In this document: in pieces, positions 48,195 through 57,861 of the stretch
Position numbering within the stretch: position 1 is the first letter of the stretch
Layout: each line of letters begins with the position of its first letter
NCBI GenBank assembly: GCA_002842035.1
Contig: PHBP01000003.1
Location: 62,001 to 126,000, forward strand
Length of the DNA: 64,000 nucleotides
Origin: Candidatus Cloacimonetes bacterium HGW-Cloacimonetes-2
GTDB taxonomy: Bacteria; Cloacimonadota; Cloacimonadia; Cloacimonadales; Cloacimonadaceae
Direction: 5' to 3'
Translations under genes and position numbers: made by a program
Notes under the pieces: model-generated
What the model was told of the DNA's origin: nothing
The model's input: the letters and a program-made list of their open reading frames with translations, nothing else
The model's database searches: none

Positions 48195-50702
48195 TTGACA
48201 ATACGTGTTCATGAATTAGCAAAAGAGCTCAAGATTAGTACTATGGCTCTCAAGAAACACCTCAGCGATCTGGGGGTTGTTACGAAGAGTCATATGAGCA
48301 TAATCGAGGGTGATATTGCAGACAAAATCCGTAACAAATTCAACGAGCAGATCAATGCGGAAAAGAAGGCTGAGCAAGAAAGAAGACGTCTCAACGAGAT
48401 GAAGAAATCAGTCAAAACCAAAGCAGAACCTGTAGTTGAAGCTGTTGTTGAGCCCGCCCCTGTGCCTGCAGAGCCCGAGCCCGAGCCCGAGCCTGTGCTA
48501 TCACTGGAGCCGATTGAAACTGCTACAGAGAAACCAGCAGAAGAGCAAGTTACTCCTGAGCCTGCCACTGTGAAACCGGCGGTCGAAAGACCCAGACAAG
48601 AGCCCGTCTCTGCTCCGGCAAGTGCACAAAGAGATCATAGAAAGCCTGATCCCCGGAAGAAACCCTTTGAGCCTGCGCCAAAACCAGCGCCGGTGGAAGC
48701 AACTGTGCCTCCCAAACCTGAAGCCGAGGAAAAGAAATTTGGCAAAGCCAAGGTGACAGTAGATGATCTGGGCGATAAGAGTAAACATAAGAAAGCCCTT
48801 ATCACCAGCACCAAGAAGACCAAGACAAAGACCGCTGCTCCTGCAGAAGTTGATGAGGCAGAGATCACCAGAAACATTAAAAAGACTCTTCAGAAGAGCG
48901 GTAAGCGCAAGAAGTATCACCGCGAAGCACAAGTTGTAAACGATGGTTCTTCAAACGAGATCGTGATTCGTGAATACACCTCGGTTAGTGAATTGGCCAA
49001 AATTATGAATGTCTCTCCCTCAGAGATCATCTCAAAGTTCTTTGCTATGGGGCAGTTGGTTACTATCAATCAGCGCCTTGACAAGGATTCCCTGGAGATG
49101 ATCTGTGATGAATTCAAGGTGGAATTCCGCTTTGAAGATGAATACGGCGTGGATATCATCGACCGTGAGAGAGAGCAGTATGATACCGTCGAAAGCGAGA
49201 CCAGACCGCCCGTCGTGACTATTATGGGTCACGTGGATCATGGTAAGACCTCTATTCTGGATTATATTCGCAGCACCAATATCGTAGCCGGCGAATCCGG
49301 CGGTATTACTCAGCATATAGGCGCTTATCAGATTGAAGTCAATGGACACAAGATAACATTCCTGGATACACCGGGACACGAAGCTTTTACTGCAATGAGA
49401 GCTCGTGGAGCAAACGTTACAGATATCGCTGTGATCGTGGTAGCCGCTACTGAAGGTGTAAAACCTCAGACGCGTGAAGCGATCGACCATGCCAAAGCAG
49501 CAGGCGTAGCAATCATTATAGCGATCAACAAGATAGATCTGCCTGAATCGAATGTCGATAGAGTCATTGCCCAACTCCTGGAATTGGGCGTCTATCTCGA
49601 GCAATATGGCGGAGATGTGCCTTGGTGTAAGACATCAGTCGTGACGGGAGAGGGAATCCTCAATCTGATCGAAGTGATTCTGCTCAATGCAGAGATGATG
49701 GAGCTTACTGCAAAGAATGAAGTCCCCGCAGAGGCTATTGTAATCGAAGCAGAAAAAGATACCCGGATGGGAGCTGTTGCGACTATACTAATGCAGGAAG
49801 GAACTCTGCACAGAGGCGATATAGTGGTCTGCGGAGCAGTTAGCGGTAGAATCCGTAAGATGGAAAACGAACGTGGAGTTGAGATCAAGACTCTGTATCC
49901 TTCCGATGTTGCCCGTATATATGGGCTTTCAGATACTCCCAAAGCCGGTGACGTCCTCAATCAGGTAGAAAACGAGAAGGTAGCTCGCTCTATCTCCAGC
50001 GAAAGACAACAGATCAGACTGGAGCGAGAGAAGTATCAAAACAAATCTTCTTTGCAGAATATCTTTGCCAGGATCAAAGAAGACAAGATCAACGAATTAA
50101 AGATAATCCTCAAAGCAGATACTGATGGTTCTGCCGAGGCTATCGCGGATTCGTTCTCCAAGCTTTCCAATGAAGAAGTAGCCGTTAATATCATCCACAA
50201 GAGCGTAGGTGGCATCAATGAGGCGGACGTCAGTCTGGCTTCGGCATCCGATGCTATTATTATCGGCTTCCACGTGAGAGCTTCTCAGCAAGCGCGTAAA
50301 CTTGCAGAGGATGAAGGCGTTGAGATTAAGATATATCAAGTGATCTACGATGCAATTGACGATATTCACGATGCGCTGGAAGGTATGCTGGCTCCGGAAT
50401 TTGAGGAGCGTGTGATCGGTAGTGCGACTATCAAGCAGGTCTTCAAAATCAAGAAGGTCGGGACAATTGCTGGTTGCCAGGTTGATCGCGGTGTCATCCA
50501 GAGAAGCTGCAAGGTTCGTATCTACAGAAACGATGTTTTGCTGGCGGAAGATGACCTCACCTCGCTCAAGCACTATTCAGACGACGTCAAAGAAGTAAAA
50601 GCCGGCACAGACTGCGGCTTGTCGGTGGCAAAGTTTTCTGATATCAAAGAAGGCGACGTGCTGGAGTGCTTCGTCATTCAGCAGGTGGCAAAGAAGCTCT
50701 GA
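48195..50702 (+). CDS. infB: Translation initiation factor IF-2
   Basis: 835 residues from TTG at 48195, which has GGGAGG at the right distance; the GTG four codons earlier would swallow that site, and the IF-2 N-terminus is normally [11 protein letters not shown] as here. A first IF2_N domain (1-50) is followed by a Pro/Glu/Lys-rich linker (about 60-230). A second IF2_N domain (about 265-320) and the GTPase domain follow ([24 protein letters not shown]), then domains II-IV binding fMet-tRNA. Overlaps rbfA by one base. Confidence 0.97.
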   Translation: MTIRVHELAKELKISTMALKKHLSDLGVVTKSHMSIIEGDIADKIRNKFNEQINAEKKAEQERRRLNEMKKSVKTKAEPVVEAVVEPAPVPAEPEPEPEPVLSLEPIETATEKPAEEQVTPEPATVKPAVERPRQEPVSAPASAQRDHRKPDPRKKPFEPAPKPAPVEATVPPKPEAEEKKFGKAKVTVDDLGDKSKHKKALITSTKKTKTKTAAPAEVDEAEITRNIKKTLQKSGKRKKYHREAQVVNDGSSNEIVIREYTSVSELAKIMNVSPSEIISKFFAMGQLVTINQRLDKDSLEMICDEFKVEFRFEDEYGVDIIDREREQYDTVESETRPPVVTIMGHVDHGKTSILDYIRSTNIVAGESGGITQHIGAYQIEVNGHKITFLDTPGHEAFTAMRARGANVTDIAVIVVAATEGVKPQTREAIDHAKAAGVAIIIAINKIDLPESNVDRVIAQLLELGVYLEQYGGDVPWCKTSVVTGEGILNLIEVILLNAEMMELTAKNEVPAEAIVIEAEKDTRMGAVATILMQEGTLHRGDIVVCGAVSGRIRKMENERGVEIKTLYPSDVARIYGLSDTPKAGDVLNQVENEKVARSISSERQQIRLEREKYQNKSSLQNIFARIKEDKINELKIILKADTDGSAEAIADSFSKLSNEEVAVNIIHKSVGGINEADVSLASASDAIIIGFHVRASQQARKLAEDEGVEIKIYQVIYDAIDDIHDALEGMLAPEFEERVIGSATIKQVFKIKKVGTIAGCQVDRGVIQRSCKVRIYRNDVLLAEDDLTSLKHYSDDVKEVKAGTDCGLSVAKFSDIKEGDVLECFVIQQVAKKL

Positions 50703-51181
50703 TGAAATCTTATCGCATCCCAAGACTGCAGGAAGAATTGAAGAAGATCTTCAATATCGCACTCAGTCAACAGATAAACGATCCCAAGCTCAGTTGGGTC
50801 TCAATCACTGAAGTAATCCTCTCCAAGGATCTTCGCTATGCCAAGCTATTCTTTTCACACTATAGCAACCCCGCCAGGCACGAAACTATCCTGGAGCGCT
50901 TGAAGAAGAGCTCAGGTTTTCTAAAAAAACAAATTGCAGGAGCACATATTATGCGTACCATCCCCGAATTGTCCTTCTTCTACGATGAGACAGAGGAGAA
51001 AGCAGCCAGGTTGGACAACCTCCTGGTTACTCTTAAAGACGAGTGGAACGATGACGATTATGATCCGGATATCGATATAGACGAGCATCTGGATGATGAT
51101 GACTATTACTTTGATCTCGATGAAGACGAAGAAGACTATGAAGACTTTGACTTTGAGGACGAGGACGAAGACGAGGATTGA
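50702..51181 (+). CDS. rbfA: Ribosome-binding factor A with long acidic C-terminal tail
   Basis: 159 residues from the ATG whose A is the last base of the infB stop. The RbfA KH-like fold covers 1-110 (SYRIPRLQEELKKIF, DPKLSWVSITEVILSKDLRYAKLFF, RTIPELSFFYDETEEKAARLD). It differs from typical RbfA (about 120-130 aa) by an extra tail at 113-159 with 32 Asp/Glu in 47 residues. RbfA matures the 16S rRNA 5' end in the 30S subunit; the acidic tail could weaken RNA contact or bind a basic partner. Confidence 0.94.
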   Translation: MKSYRIPRLQEELKKIFNIALSQQINDPKLSWVSITEVILSKDLRYAKLFFSHYSNPARHETILERLKKSSGFLKKQIAGAHIMRTIPELSFFYDETEEKAARLDNLLVTLKDEWNDDDYDPDIDIDEHLDDDDYYFDLDEDEEDYEDFDFEDEDEDED

Positions 51182-51230
51182 AGCCACAACGGGCATTCAG
51201 CAGAGTACTATCTCTGGGATCCTATAGCAT

Positions 51231-52229
51231 ATGCCTTCACTAATTAGCTTGAGAGATGAGATAATTCTCTCAATTTCAAAAGCCAGCTCCATCTGTATTA
51301 TGAGCCATATCAATCCTGATGGAGATGGCTTTTGTGCGTCTCTGGCGTTGCAAAGACTATTCAGGACTATGGGGCATAAGTCAGTGATAGTAGTCGATCA
51401 GGGTAGTCTGAAGCGTTATGAAAACCTGATGAAGGATGCCCGGATAGAGCTTTACACTGATGAGCTCAACTTTGACTTGGTGGTCGTACTTGATTGCAAT
51501 AGCACAGATAGATTAGGAGAACGTAAGCAGTTCCTTGCATCTGCCGGGAAAGTAATCCTGATTGATCATCACGTGCCGGAGCATAACCTGATAAATGCTG
51601 ATTACAGCTTTATCGAGACATCCTTTGTCTCTGTGGGTGCGATAGTCCATCAATGCTTCAAAGATGACATAGCCCACCTTCCAGAACCGGATCGGCTCTT
51701 CATAGCGGAGAATCTCTATACGAGTATCCTCAACGACACAAATAACTATGCCAATGCCAATACCAATGCTGAGGTATTCAGAATAGCCTCCGAGATCACT
51801 CAGTTGGGAATACATCCACACTTGCTGTACAAGCAGTACTTTCTGAATCAAACTGCCTCCGAGATGCGTTATACAGGGCAGGTTTTGTCCACTATCGAGC
51901 TACATTTGAACAAGCGAATCCTGTTTATGGATTCCACTCTTGAGATGCTTCAGGAGAATGAGCTGGATGATGAAGACGTGATGAATATTACTCGTTGGGT
52001 ACAGGGAGTCAAGGGTCTGGAAGCGATTGTCTATTTTCGGGAGGAAGCCCCCAATCTTTACAAACTAAGCCTCAGATCTGTCAGACTAAACGTGAATCAG
52101 ATTGCGGTAAGGTACGGTGGTGGCGGGCATCGCAGCGCTTCCGGAGCTCACTACAAGGGAGAGCTTTCAACCATCAAGAAAGAGCTGCTGGAGGAGTTTT
52201 CCCGGGCTCTGGATACTATTGACCAATGA
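51231..52229 (+). CDS. nrnA: DHH/DHHA1 phosphoesterase NrnA (nanoRNase/pAp phosphatase)
   Basis: 332 residues. SHINPDGDGFCASLAL, VVVLDCNSTDRLG and VILIDHHVPEHN are the DHH metal motifs, and the DHHA1 domain ends with VRYGGGGHRSASGAHYKG. NrnA degrades oligoribonucleotides of 2-5 nt and dephosphorylates pAp. It is usual in this operon position (rbfA-nrnA-truB). The following truB overlaps by four bases. Confidence 0.95.
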   Translation: MPSLISLRDEIILSISKASSICIMSHINPDGDGFCASLALQRLFRTMGHKSVIVVDQGSLKRYENLMKDARIELYTDELNFDLVVVLDCNSTDRLGERKQFLASAGKVILIDHHVPEHNLINADYSFIETSFVSVGAIVHQCFKDDIAHLPEPDRLFIAENLYTSILNDTNNYANANTNAEVFRIASEITQLGIHPHLLYKQYFLNQTASEMRYTGQVLSTIELHLNKRILFMDSTLEMLQENELDDEDVMNITRWVQGVKGLEAIVYFREEAPNLYKLSLRSVRLNVNQIAVRYGGGGHRSASGAHYKGELSTIKKELLEEFSRALDTIDQ

Positions 52230-53086
52230 GCAACGGATTCCTGTTGATTGATAAGCCGGAAGGGATCAGCTCTTTTGATGTCATCCGTAAGCTCCGAAAG
52301 ATCACCGGGATACGCAAGATGGGGCATACAGGGACGCTTGATCCCTTTGCGACCGGACTACTGATTGTTTGCCTCGGCAAATACACCCGTCTGGCTCAGT
52401 TCATAGAAGCTCATAGCAAGGTCTATCAGGTAAGCGCCAGCTTTGGCAGCAAAACAGACACTGGCGACCCGACCGGCCAAGTGACAGAAACCACAGAGTT
52501 ACCGGTGGCTCTTCCCAACATCTCTGATCTGATCAATTCTACCCTATCTTTACAGTCTCTTGCCATCCCAGCCTATTCTGCAGTAAAGATAAATGGCAAA
52601 AGGGCTTACCAATATGCCAGAGAAGGTAAAGAACCTGACATTCCGGATAGAGAGGTTACTATCCACGAGTTTAGCGTTGACAGCCTCAGCCAAACCGGTA
52701 TCGACTATATCTGCCGTGTCTCCAAGGGCACCTATATTCGCAGTCTGAGCCAGTGGATTGCAGCCTATTGTGGCACACTCGGCGTGACAACCAGCCTACG
52801 CCGAATCGCCATAGGTGGTGCCTCAATTGACCTTGCTAGCAGCATTGAACAGCTTGATCAAGACAATTGGACCACTGCCGTCAAGCCTGCCAAAGAAGTT
52901 TTGCAAGGTTTTAGTAACCACCAGATTTCGCTGGATGAGCTAACCGATATCTATCATGGACGCTCCATTGCCGTTCCCGGTGATGATGAGTATCCTGTAA
53001 TGATCTACAATGACGATTCTTTGATCGCGGTTGCAGAGCGCAGAGACGGTCGTCTATACACCCGCATAAATCTTTCGCATGAATAA
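52226..53086 (+). CDS. truB: tRNA pseudouridine(55) synthase TruB
   Basis: 286 residues. GFLLIDKPEGISSFDVIRKL begins the family and GHTGTLDPFATGLLIVCLGKYTR holds the catalytic Asp near 43. Also present are AYSAVKINGKRAYQYAREG and CRVSKGTYIRSLSQWIA. It forms pseudouridine in the T-loop of tRNAs. Overlaps ribF by eight bases. Confidence 0.96.
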   Translation: MSNGFLLIDKPEGISSFDVIRKLRKITGIRKMGHTGTLDPFATGLLIVCLGKYTRLAQFIEAHSKVYQVSASFGSKTDTGDPTGQVTETTELPVALPNISDLINSTLSLQSLAIPAYSAVKINGKRAYQYAREGKEPDIPDREVTIHEFSVDSLSQTGIDYICRVSKGTYIRSLSQWIAAYCGTLGVTTSLRRIAIGGASIDLASSIEQLDQDNWTTAVKPAKEVLQGFSNHQISLDELTDIYHGRSIAVPGDDEYPVMIYNDDSLIAVAERRDGRLYTRINLSHE

Positions 53087-53981
53087 AGCTATCACAATCG
53101 GCAATTTCGATGGCATCCATCTTGGACACCGCAAGCTGCTCTCCGTCCTCACTGCCGAAGCAGAGGCTCGGGAGCTTGTGTCCAGCGTCCTGACCTACAC
53201 AAATCATCCGGCATACACCCTCTTCCATCCACAACAGCCGATGCTGCTCAGCCCGCTTAATCGCAAGCTCGACAAACTCCGCATTCTCGGTGTACAAGAT
53301 ACTGATCTTGTGGTGTTTGACAACAATTTTGCTCACATCAGTGCTGAGGACTTTCTAAAGGATTACCTGATTCCAAAGCACTCTCCACAGCTCATCATCG
53401 TAGGATTCGATTCTCATTTTGGCTATAATCGTGAAGGTACTTACGAGTTCTTACAACAACACAGCAAGAAGTATAACTATGACCTGATCTACGTGGAGCC
53501 AGAACTGCACCAGGGTACTCCGATCAGCAGCAGCCTGATTCGCACCAAGCTTCGTGCAGGAGCGATAGAGCTGGCAAACCGGCTTTTGGGAGAGCCCTAC
53601 ACGATGTGGGGAAGAGTCGTGCGAGGAAAGGGATTGGGACGCACACTCGGATTCCCGACCGCGAATCTTATGCTCGAGGAAGCCCAACAGCTTATCCCGG
53701 CAAAAGGCATCTACCTCAGTAGAGCCCAAATTGGTGACAAGAGATATTTTGGATTGACAAATCTGGGAACTAGTCCGACCGTGAAATCTGATGCGATTCT
53801 GGAGATCGAAACTTTCTTAATTGACTTCGATGCAGATATCTACGATTGTGATATGGCTGTCAGCCTGCTATCCAGAATCAGAGATGAAAAGACATTTGGA
53901 TCCAAAGAGGAATTGATTGAAGCGATGCATTGCGACCTGCAGATGGGACGTGAAATGATGGAGAAATACAGTGAAGCATAG
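53079..53981 (+). CDS. ribF: Bifunctional riboflavin kinase/FAD synthetase
   Basis: 300 residues. The N-terminal adenylyltransferase domain starts AITIGNFDGIHLGHRKLL and contains FDSHFGYNREGTY and SSSLIRTKLRAG. The C-terminal kinase domain has GRVVRGKGLGRTLGFPTANL and FGLTNLGTSPTVK. It makes FMN and FAD. Its end overlaps the start of a secreted-protein gene by 11 bp. Confidence 0.96.
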   Translation: MNKAITIGNFDGIHLGHRKLLSVLTAEAEARELVSSVLTYTNHPAYTLFHPQQPMLLSPLNRKLDKLRILGVQDTDLVVFDNNFAHISAEDFLKDYLIPKHSPQLIIVGFDSHFGYNREGTYEFLQQHSKKYNYDLIYVEPELHQGTPISSSLIRTKLRAGAIELANRLLGEPYTMWGRVVRGKGLGRTLGFPTANLMLEEAQQLIPAKGIYLSRAQIGDKRYFGLTNLGTSPTVKSDAILEIETFLIDFDADIYDCDMAVSLLSRIRDEKTFGSKEELIEAMHCDLQMGREMMEKYSEA

Positions 53982-55872
53982 CCTGATACTGGCAGCTATC
54001 CTGCTGATTTGCGCGTCAACATTCGCGATCAGCAGCTTACCTGGAACGGGAGAGAGCGTCCCAACCCCCAGGCAATACGATTTCCAATACCATACCGGCA
54101 GTGATGATCTGCATTTCTATGGTTCAATGCAGTGGGCGGTCTTGTTTGATTTTGACGAGGTCTATCCTACGCAAAGTCTCTCGCAATTTGCCATCGAGAG
54201 CGCCTTGATTTGGTTCCCCTCCCTGGGTGATTCCGCCAAAGTTGAGCTTTTTACGGATGGCAACGGCCAGCCGGTACAAAGAGTCGCTCAAGCCAGAGCT
54301 CAAGTCAATCAAAACCTGATGGAGTTTGACTTTGACACCGTCATCCAGACTGAACGTATCTGGATGGTGCTCACATACAATACCACCATCAATGGCCCCT
54401 ACGTTTCTGCATCTACAGGCGGCGGCACACATAGCTATTACCTCAATCAAAACTACGATGTACCATTTTTCCAGAATATGGCCAACGCAGGTTTTGGCTG
54501 CGAATTCCTGTTTGGAGTGCGAGGTAACTTCCTGCTTAGCACAGAGGATCTGGAATTGGTCGATTTCTCTCTGGTGGGGGATATGCAGCCCGAGACAGAA
54601 CTGAGACCGGAGTTTACCATCTACAATCACAGCTCGCAGACTGTGTTTAATTCTCAGATCAATCTCCAGATAACGTCTCCGGCTTCGTCGGAATATTCGG
54701 TAAACGCCAATATCCAGATCACCAATCCCATCCCTGCACACGGTAGTTTGACGGTTACATCTGAACATCCCCAGTATTCGTCCTATGTCTATACAATGCC
54801 GCGTGATCCGCTCCAGATCAAGGTAACAGCTATCCTTTCCAGTGAGATTGATGCAGCAGATACCCTATTTAATAACAGTATTACAAAATACTACCACATC
54901 TTTTCGCATAATAGCCCAATCCGTTTACTGGAAAACTTTGTAAGGGAATACCACATCACCCAGATAGCTGATTATCAGACACCTCAGATAACTGATGATC
55001 TGCGCAGCCTATACTACTTTCCGATCCTGCAAGACAGCCTTTCCCTCGTTGGAGCTTATCAACGTTATCAGTGGTATTCGCTTTTCTCAATTCCGGTCAG
55101 TGTTTACAATGGACAAGGCAGATTAACCGGGCTAAGCTCCTCTTATCCCACTCAGCTTGAAGCGCTTATCGATGCCAATAAAAAGACTTTTATCTCTCAA
55201 AACACCTGTAGCCTGACCTTGCCTTCACAGGGGGAAAATCTTGAGATCAGGATCAATCTAACCAATTCGGATACACATCTCTTCAATACCAATGCAGAAC
55301 CAAACCTGATCCAATCCAGCAGGCTCTATGCCGCCTTCTTCAAGAAGCACAATTTCAACGGACGCGAGCTCTATGTCCTGAATCGCTGGATTGCTTATGC
55401 AGATACTATCAGCAGTCTGAACAGCCCCGGACAATTCCTCGAAAAGCTTTACAACACATCACTCAGCAATCTTGATCTGGAAGATCTCACTCAGAATTAC
55501 CGACTATACTACTGGATTCAATCGAACACCAACCAGGAAATCCTCTTTGCTGCCCAGCAGACCTTCCAGAGCTTCCTCAGCAATCAGGATGAGTTGGTTA
55601 CTGCCCCAAGTCTGCGCATCTATCCCAATCCTGCCAGCAGATCGGCCAATCTCCAGGCAAATTGGGATAAAGACTACAAAGCCACGCGCCTGGCGATCTT
55701 CAATCTGCGTGGACAACTGCTTGCAGAATATACAGATCAGATCTATGGCAAAGACAATATCACTTTGCCCAGAGAGCTCTTCCCAAGCTCCGGCATCTAT
55801 TTCCTTAGAATTTACCCGGCCAGGGATTCCAGGTTCAATGCAATCCAAAGCCGGAAGATAATAGTATTTTAA
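53971..55872 (+). CDS. Secreted sorting-domain protein at the end of the translation operon
   Basis: 633 residues from a GTG with GGAG upstream, inside the end of ribF. Signal peptide about 1-20. Residues about 25-200 are a beta-rich domain (SMQWAVLFDFDEVYPTQSL), and 205-310 an Ig-like/CARDB-type domain. A central region (about 320-540) includes a stretch like a thioredoxin-fold Omp28 relative (LLENFVREYHITQIADYQTPQITDD) but lacks the cysteine pair. The C-terminal sorting domain starts RIYPNPASRS near 549 with IFNLRGQLLAEY and SSGIYFLRI. The exact function is unknown. The coupling to ribF is unusual for an exported protein. Confidence 0.82.
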   Translation: MKHSLILAAILLICASTFAISSLPGTGESVPTPRQYDFQYHTGSDDLHFYGSMQWAVLFDFDEVYPTQSLSQFAIESALIWFPSLGDSAKVELFTDGNGQPVQRVAQARAQVNQNLMEFDFDTVIQTERIWMVLTYNTTINGPYVSASTGGGTHSYYLNQNYDVPFFQNMANAGFGCEFLFGVRGNFLLSTEDLELVDFSLVGDMQPETELRPEFTIYNHSSQTVFNSQINLQITSPASSEYSVNANIQITNPIPAHGSLTVTSEHPQYSSYVYTMPRDPLQIKVTAILSSEIDAADTLFNNSITKYYHIFSHNSPIRLLENFVREYHITQIADYQTPQITDDLRSLYYFPILQDSLSLVGAYQRYQWYSLFSIPVSVYNGQGRLTGLSSSYPTQLEALIDANKKTFISQNTCSLTLPSQGENLEIRINLTNSDTHLFNTNAEPNLIQSSRLYAAFFKKHNFNGRELYVLNRWIAYADTISSLNSPGQFLEKLYNTSLSNLDLEDLTQNYRLYYWIQSNTNQEILFAAQQTFQSFLSNQDELVTAPSLRIYPNPASRSANLQANWDKDYKATRLAIFNLRGQLLAEYTDQIYGKDNITLPRELFPSSGIYFLRIYPARDSRFNAIQSRKIIVF

Positions 55873-55884
55873 TTGAAGGACACA

Positions 55885-56841
55885 ATGGAAAACAACATAC
55901 GCGTCAGCGACTTACAGCAATATGTAGGGCAAGAGATTACCAGCTTTTATCTGGTTACGGAGAAAGAGCTTAGAGAAGGCAAGAACGATCATTATCTCAG
56001 AATGCGCCTTAGCGATCGCTCCGGATCGGTGAGTGCAAACATCTGGAACAATGCCAAAAAAGAGGCGGAAAACTTTGATCAGGGAGATGTGATCAAGATC
56101 AAAGCCAACGTTGTAAGCTATAAAGGCCAGATCCAGTTAAGCGTTACCAAGACACGCTTTGCAGATAAATCAGAATACGATCTTACTGAGTTTCTGACCA
56201 CCAGCAAACGTAATCCCGATGAGATGGCGGCTGAATTCTTCAAGATCATAGATTCGGTGGCAAATCCCTTTCTAAACAAGCTGCTGCGCTCCATCTTCGA
56301 AGATAAGGACTTCTTTGCCCGTTATCAGAAAGCCCCGGCTGCCAAATCATGGCATCACAATTATGTCCACGGTTTGCTGGAACACACTCTATCCGTCGCA
56401 TCTCTATGCGATTATGCTGCTATGCGTTACCCTGTGGATCGGGACCTCTTGATCTGTGGTGCTCTCTTGCACGATGTCGCCAAGGTCATTGAATATGCAA
56501 ATACCACTGTAATAGAATTTACTGATATTGGCCGTTTGATCGGTCACCTTAGCCTCTCCGATCAGCTTGTCTGCGAAAAAGCTGCGCGCATACCGGGTTT
56601 TCCGGATGAGATCCTGCTCAATCTGAGGCATCTGATCCTTTCGCATCACGGTACTTATGAAAACGCTTCGGTGCGTCTGCCTCAGACTATTGAAGCGGTT
56701 GTTTTGCACCATTGCGATAATCTCGATGCACAGAGCACTGGAGTGGCACAGCTTATCGAAGCTGCTCCCGAATCATCCGTCTGGAGTGAATTCGACCGTC
56801 TGAACAGCCGATACTACCGCATATATCGTCCAGAAAACTGA
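55885..56841 (+). CDS. YhaM-like 3'-5' exoribonuclease (OB fold plus HD domain)
   Basis: 318 residues from ATG at 55885 (AAGGA upstream); the TTG four codons earlier follows the previous stop directly and has no site. Residues about 8-95 form an OB-fold RNA-binding domain (DHYLRMRLSDRSGSVSANIW), and about 155-275 an HD phosphohydrolase domain with HHNYVHGLLEHTLSVA, GALLHDVAKV and HLILSHHGTYE as metal ligands. Layout and length match YhaM of Firmicutes, which trims RNA from the 3' end. Its stop overlaps the next start by one base. Confidence 0.9.
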   Translation: MENNIRVSDLQQYVGQEITSFYLVTEKELREGKNDHYLRMRLSDRSGSVSANIWNNAKKEAENFDQGDVIKIKANVVSYKGQIQLSVTKTRFADKSEYDLTEFLTTSKRNPDEMAAEFFKIIDSVANPFLNKLLRSIFEDKDFFARYQKAPAAKSWHHNYVHGLLEHTLSVASLCDYAAMRYPVDRDLLICGALLHDVAKVIEYANTTVIEFTDIGRLIGHLSLSDQLVCEKAARIPGFPDEILLNLRHLILSHHGTYENASVRLPQTIEAVVLHHCDNLDAQSTGVAQLIEAAPESSVWSEFDRLNSRYYRIYRPEN

Positions 56842-57626
56842 TGTTTCAGACCAGTGTACTTGCCAGCGGCAGCAAGGGCAACAGTCTTGTCGTGAGAACC
56901 GCTGATTCGGCCATAATCCTCGATGCGGGCATATCCGTAAAGAGAATCGTAGCCGCGCTTGAGCGCTTGAGTATTCCCCTCGAACAGATACGGGGAGTAA
57001 TACTTAGTCACGACCATTCCGATCACAGTTCGGGAGTCGGAGCATTATCCAGAAAACTCAAAATACCGGTCTTCATCACTGAAATCACTTACGATTACGT
57101 AAACCATCGCCTGGGAAATCTATACGACCGCCTGCGGATTTTCAATACAGGAGAGTCTTTTGAACTGGGCGATATAGTGATAGAGCCATTTCGGAGCAAT
57201 CACGATGCGGTTGATAGCGCCAATTTTAACTTTTATCAGCTCAATAATTCCAATGCCAAGCTGAGTGTGGCGACCGATCTGGGCTATCCGACGATGCTCT
57301 CCGTAGCACGGATGGAGGGCTCAACCAGCCTCGTATTGGAAAGTAATCACGACGAGCAGATGCTGATCGATGGACCCTATGAGTGGCATTTGAAACAGCG
57401 CGTGAAAAGCAATTTGGGGCATCTATCCAATAAGCAGGCAGTCGGGCTGATCACCCGCATCCATCATCCCGGCTTGAAGAACCTTGTGCTGGCGCACCTT
57501 AGCGAGACAAACAACCGCCCGGAACTGGCAAGAAGCACCATGCAAGGCTATCTCGAGAGCATTCGCAGCGACGTACGTCTCTTGGTAGCCGATCCCTATC
57601 AGGAGACTCCCCTGATCGATATCTGA
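56841..57626 (+). CDS. Metallo-beta-lactamase fold hydrolase (YycJ/WalJ type)
   Basis: 261-residue cytosolic MBL-fold protein. VLASGSKGNSLVV at the start and the zinc motif LSHDHSDHSSGVGAL near 55 are present. Also seen are SNHDAVDSANF near 120, SNHDEQML, and VLAHLSETNN near 225. This series is typical of the YycJ/WalJ branch, proposed to act on nucleic acids. It closes the plus-strand operon; no strong plus-strand terminator is visible before the pckA terminator. Confidence 0.9.
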   Translation: MFQTSVLASGSKGNSLVVRTADSAIILDAGISVKRIVAALERLSIPLEQIRGVILSHDHSDHSSGVGALSRKLKIPVFITEITYDYVNHRLGNLYDRLRIFNTGESFELGDIVIEPFRSNHDAVDSANFNFYQLNNSNAKLSVATDLGYPTMLSVARMEGSTSLVLESNHDEQMLIDGPYEWHLKQRVKSNLGHLSNKQAVGLITRIHHPGLKNLVLAHLSETNNRPELARSTMQGYLESIRSDVRLLVADPYQETPLIDI

Positions 57627-57747
57627 TATCACTGGTTTCTTTCCCAATACTAACACTTCTAAATCCTAATCACTCGAATTTCTGATAAGCTTAATCCTCC
57701 ACTTTCAATAGAAATCTGCCAAAGCATTGTCGGATAGTCGGTTCCTG

Positions 57748-57805
57748 CCCCTTCATGCAGGATTCAAGCAGGATAGAAGCAGGCAGCATGCAAGCTGTGA
57801 AGGGG
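57748..57805 (+). repeat. Dispersed intergenic repeat, copy 6 of 6
   Basis: CCCCTTCA (57748-57755) and TGAAGGGG (57798-57805) are perfect inverted ends. Between them come units GCAGGATT, CAAGCAGGATA and GAAGCAGG, then GCATGCAAGC. It lies between the convergent WalJ-like and pckA genes. Confidence 0.85.
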
Positions 57806-57810
57806 AAAGC

Positions 57811-57839
57811 AAAAAGCCCCGCTTTGGTAGCGAGGCTTT
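57811..57839 (-). terminator. Intrinsic terminator of pckA
   Basis: On the minus strand AAAGCCTCGCT pairs with AGCGGGGCTTT (one internal A/C mismatch) and TT follows. It lies 22 bases after the pckA stop. Confidence 0.8.
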
Positions 57840-57861
57840 AAGCGATATATTTATCAGATAA

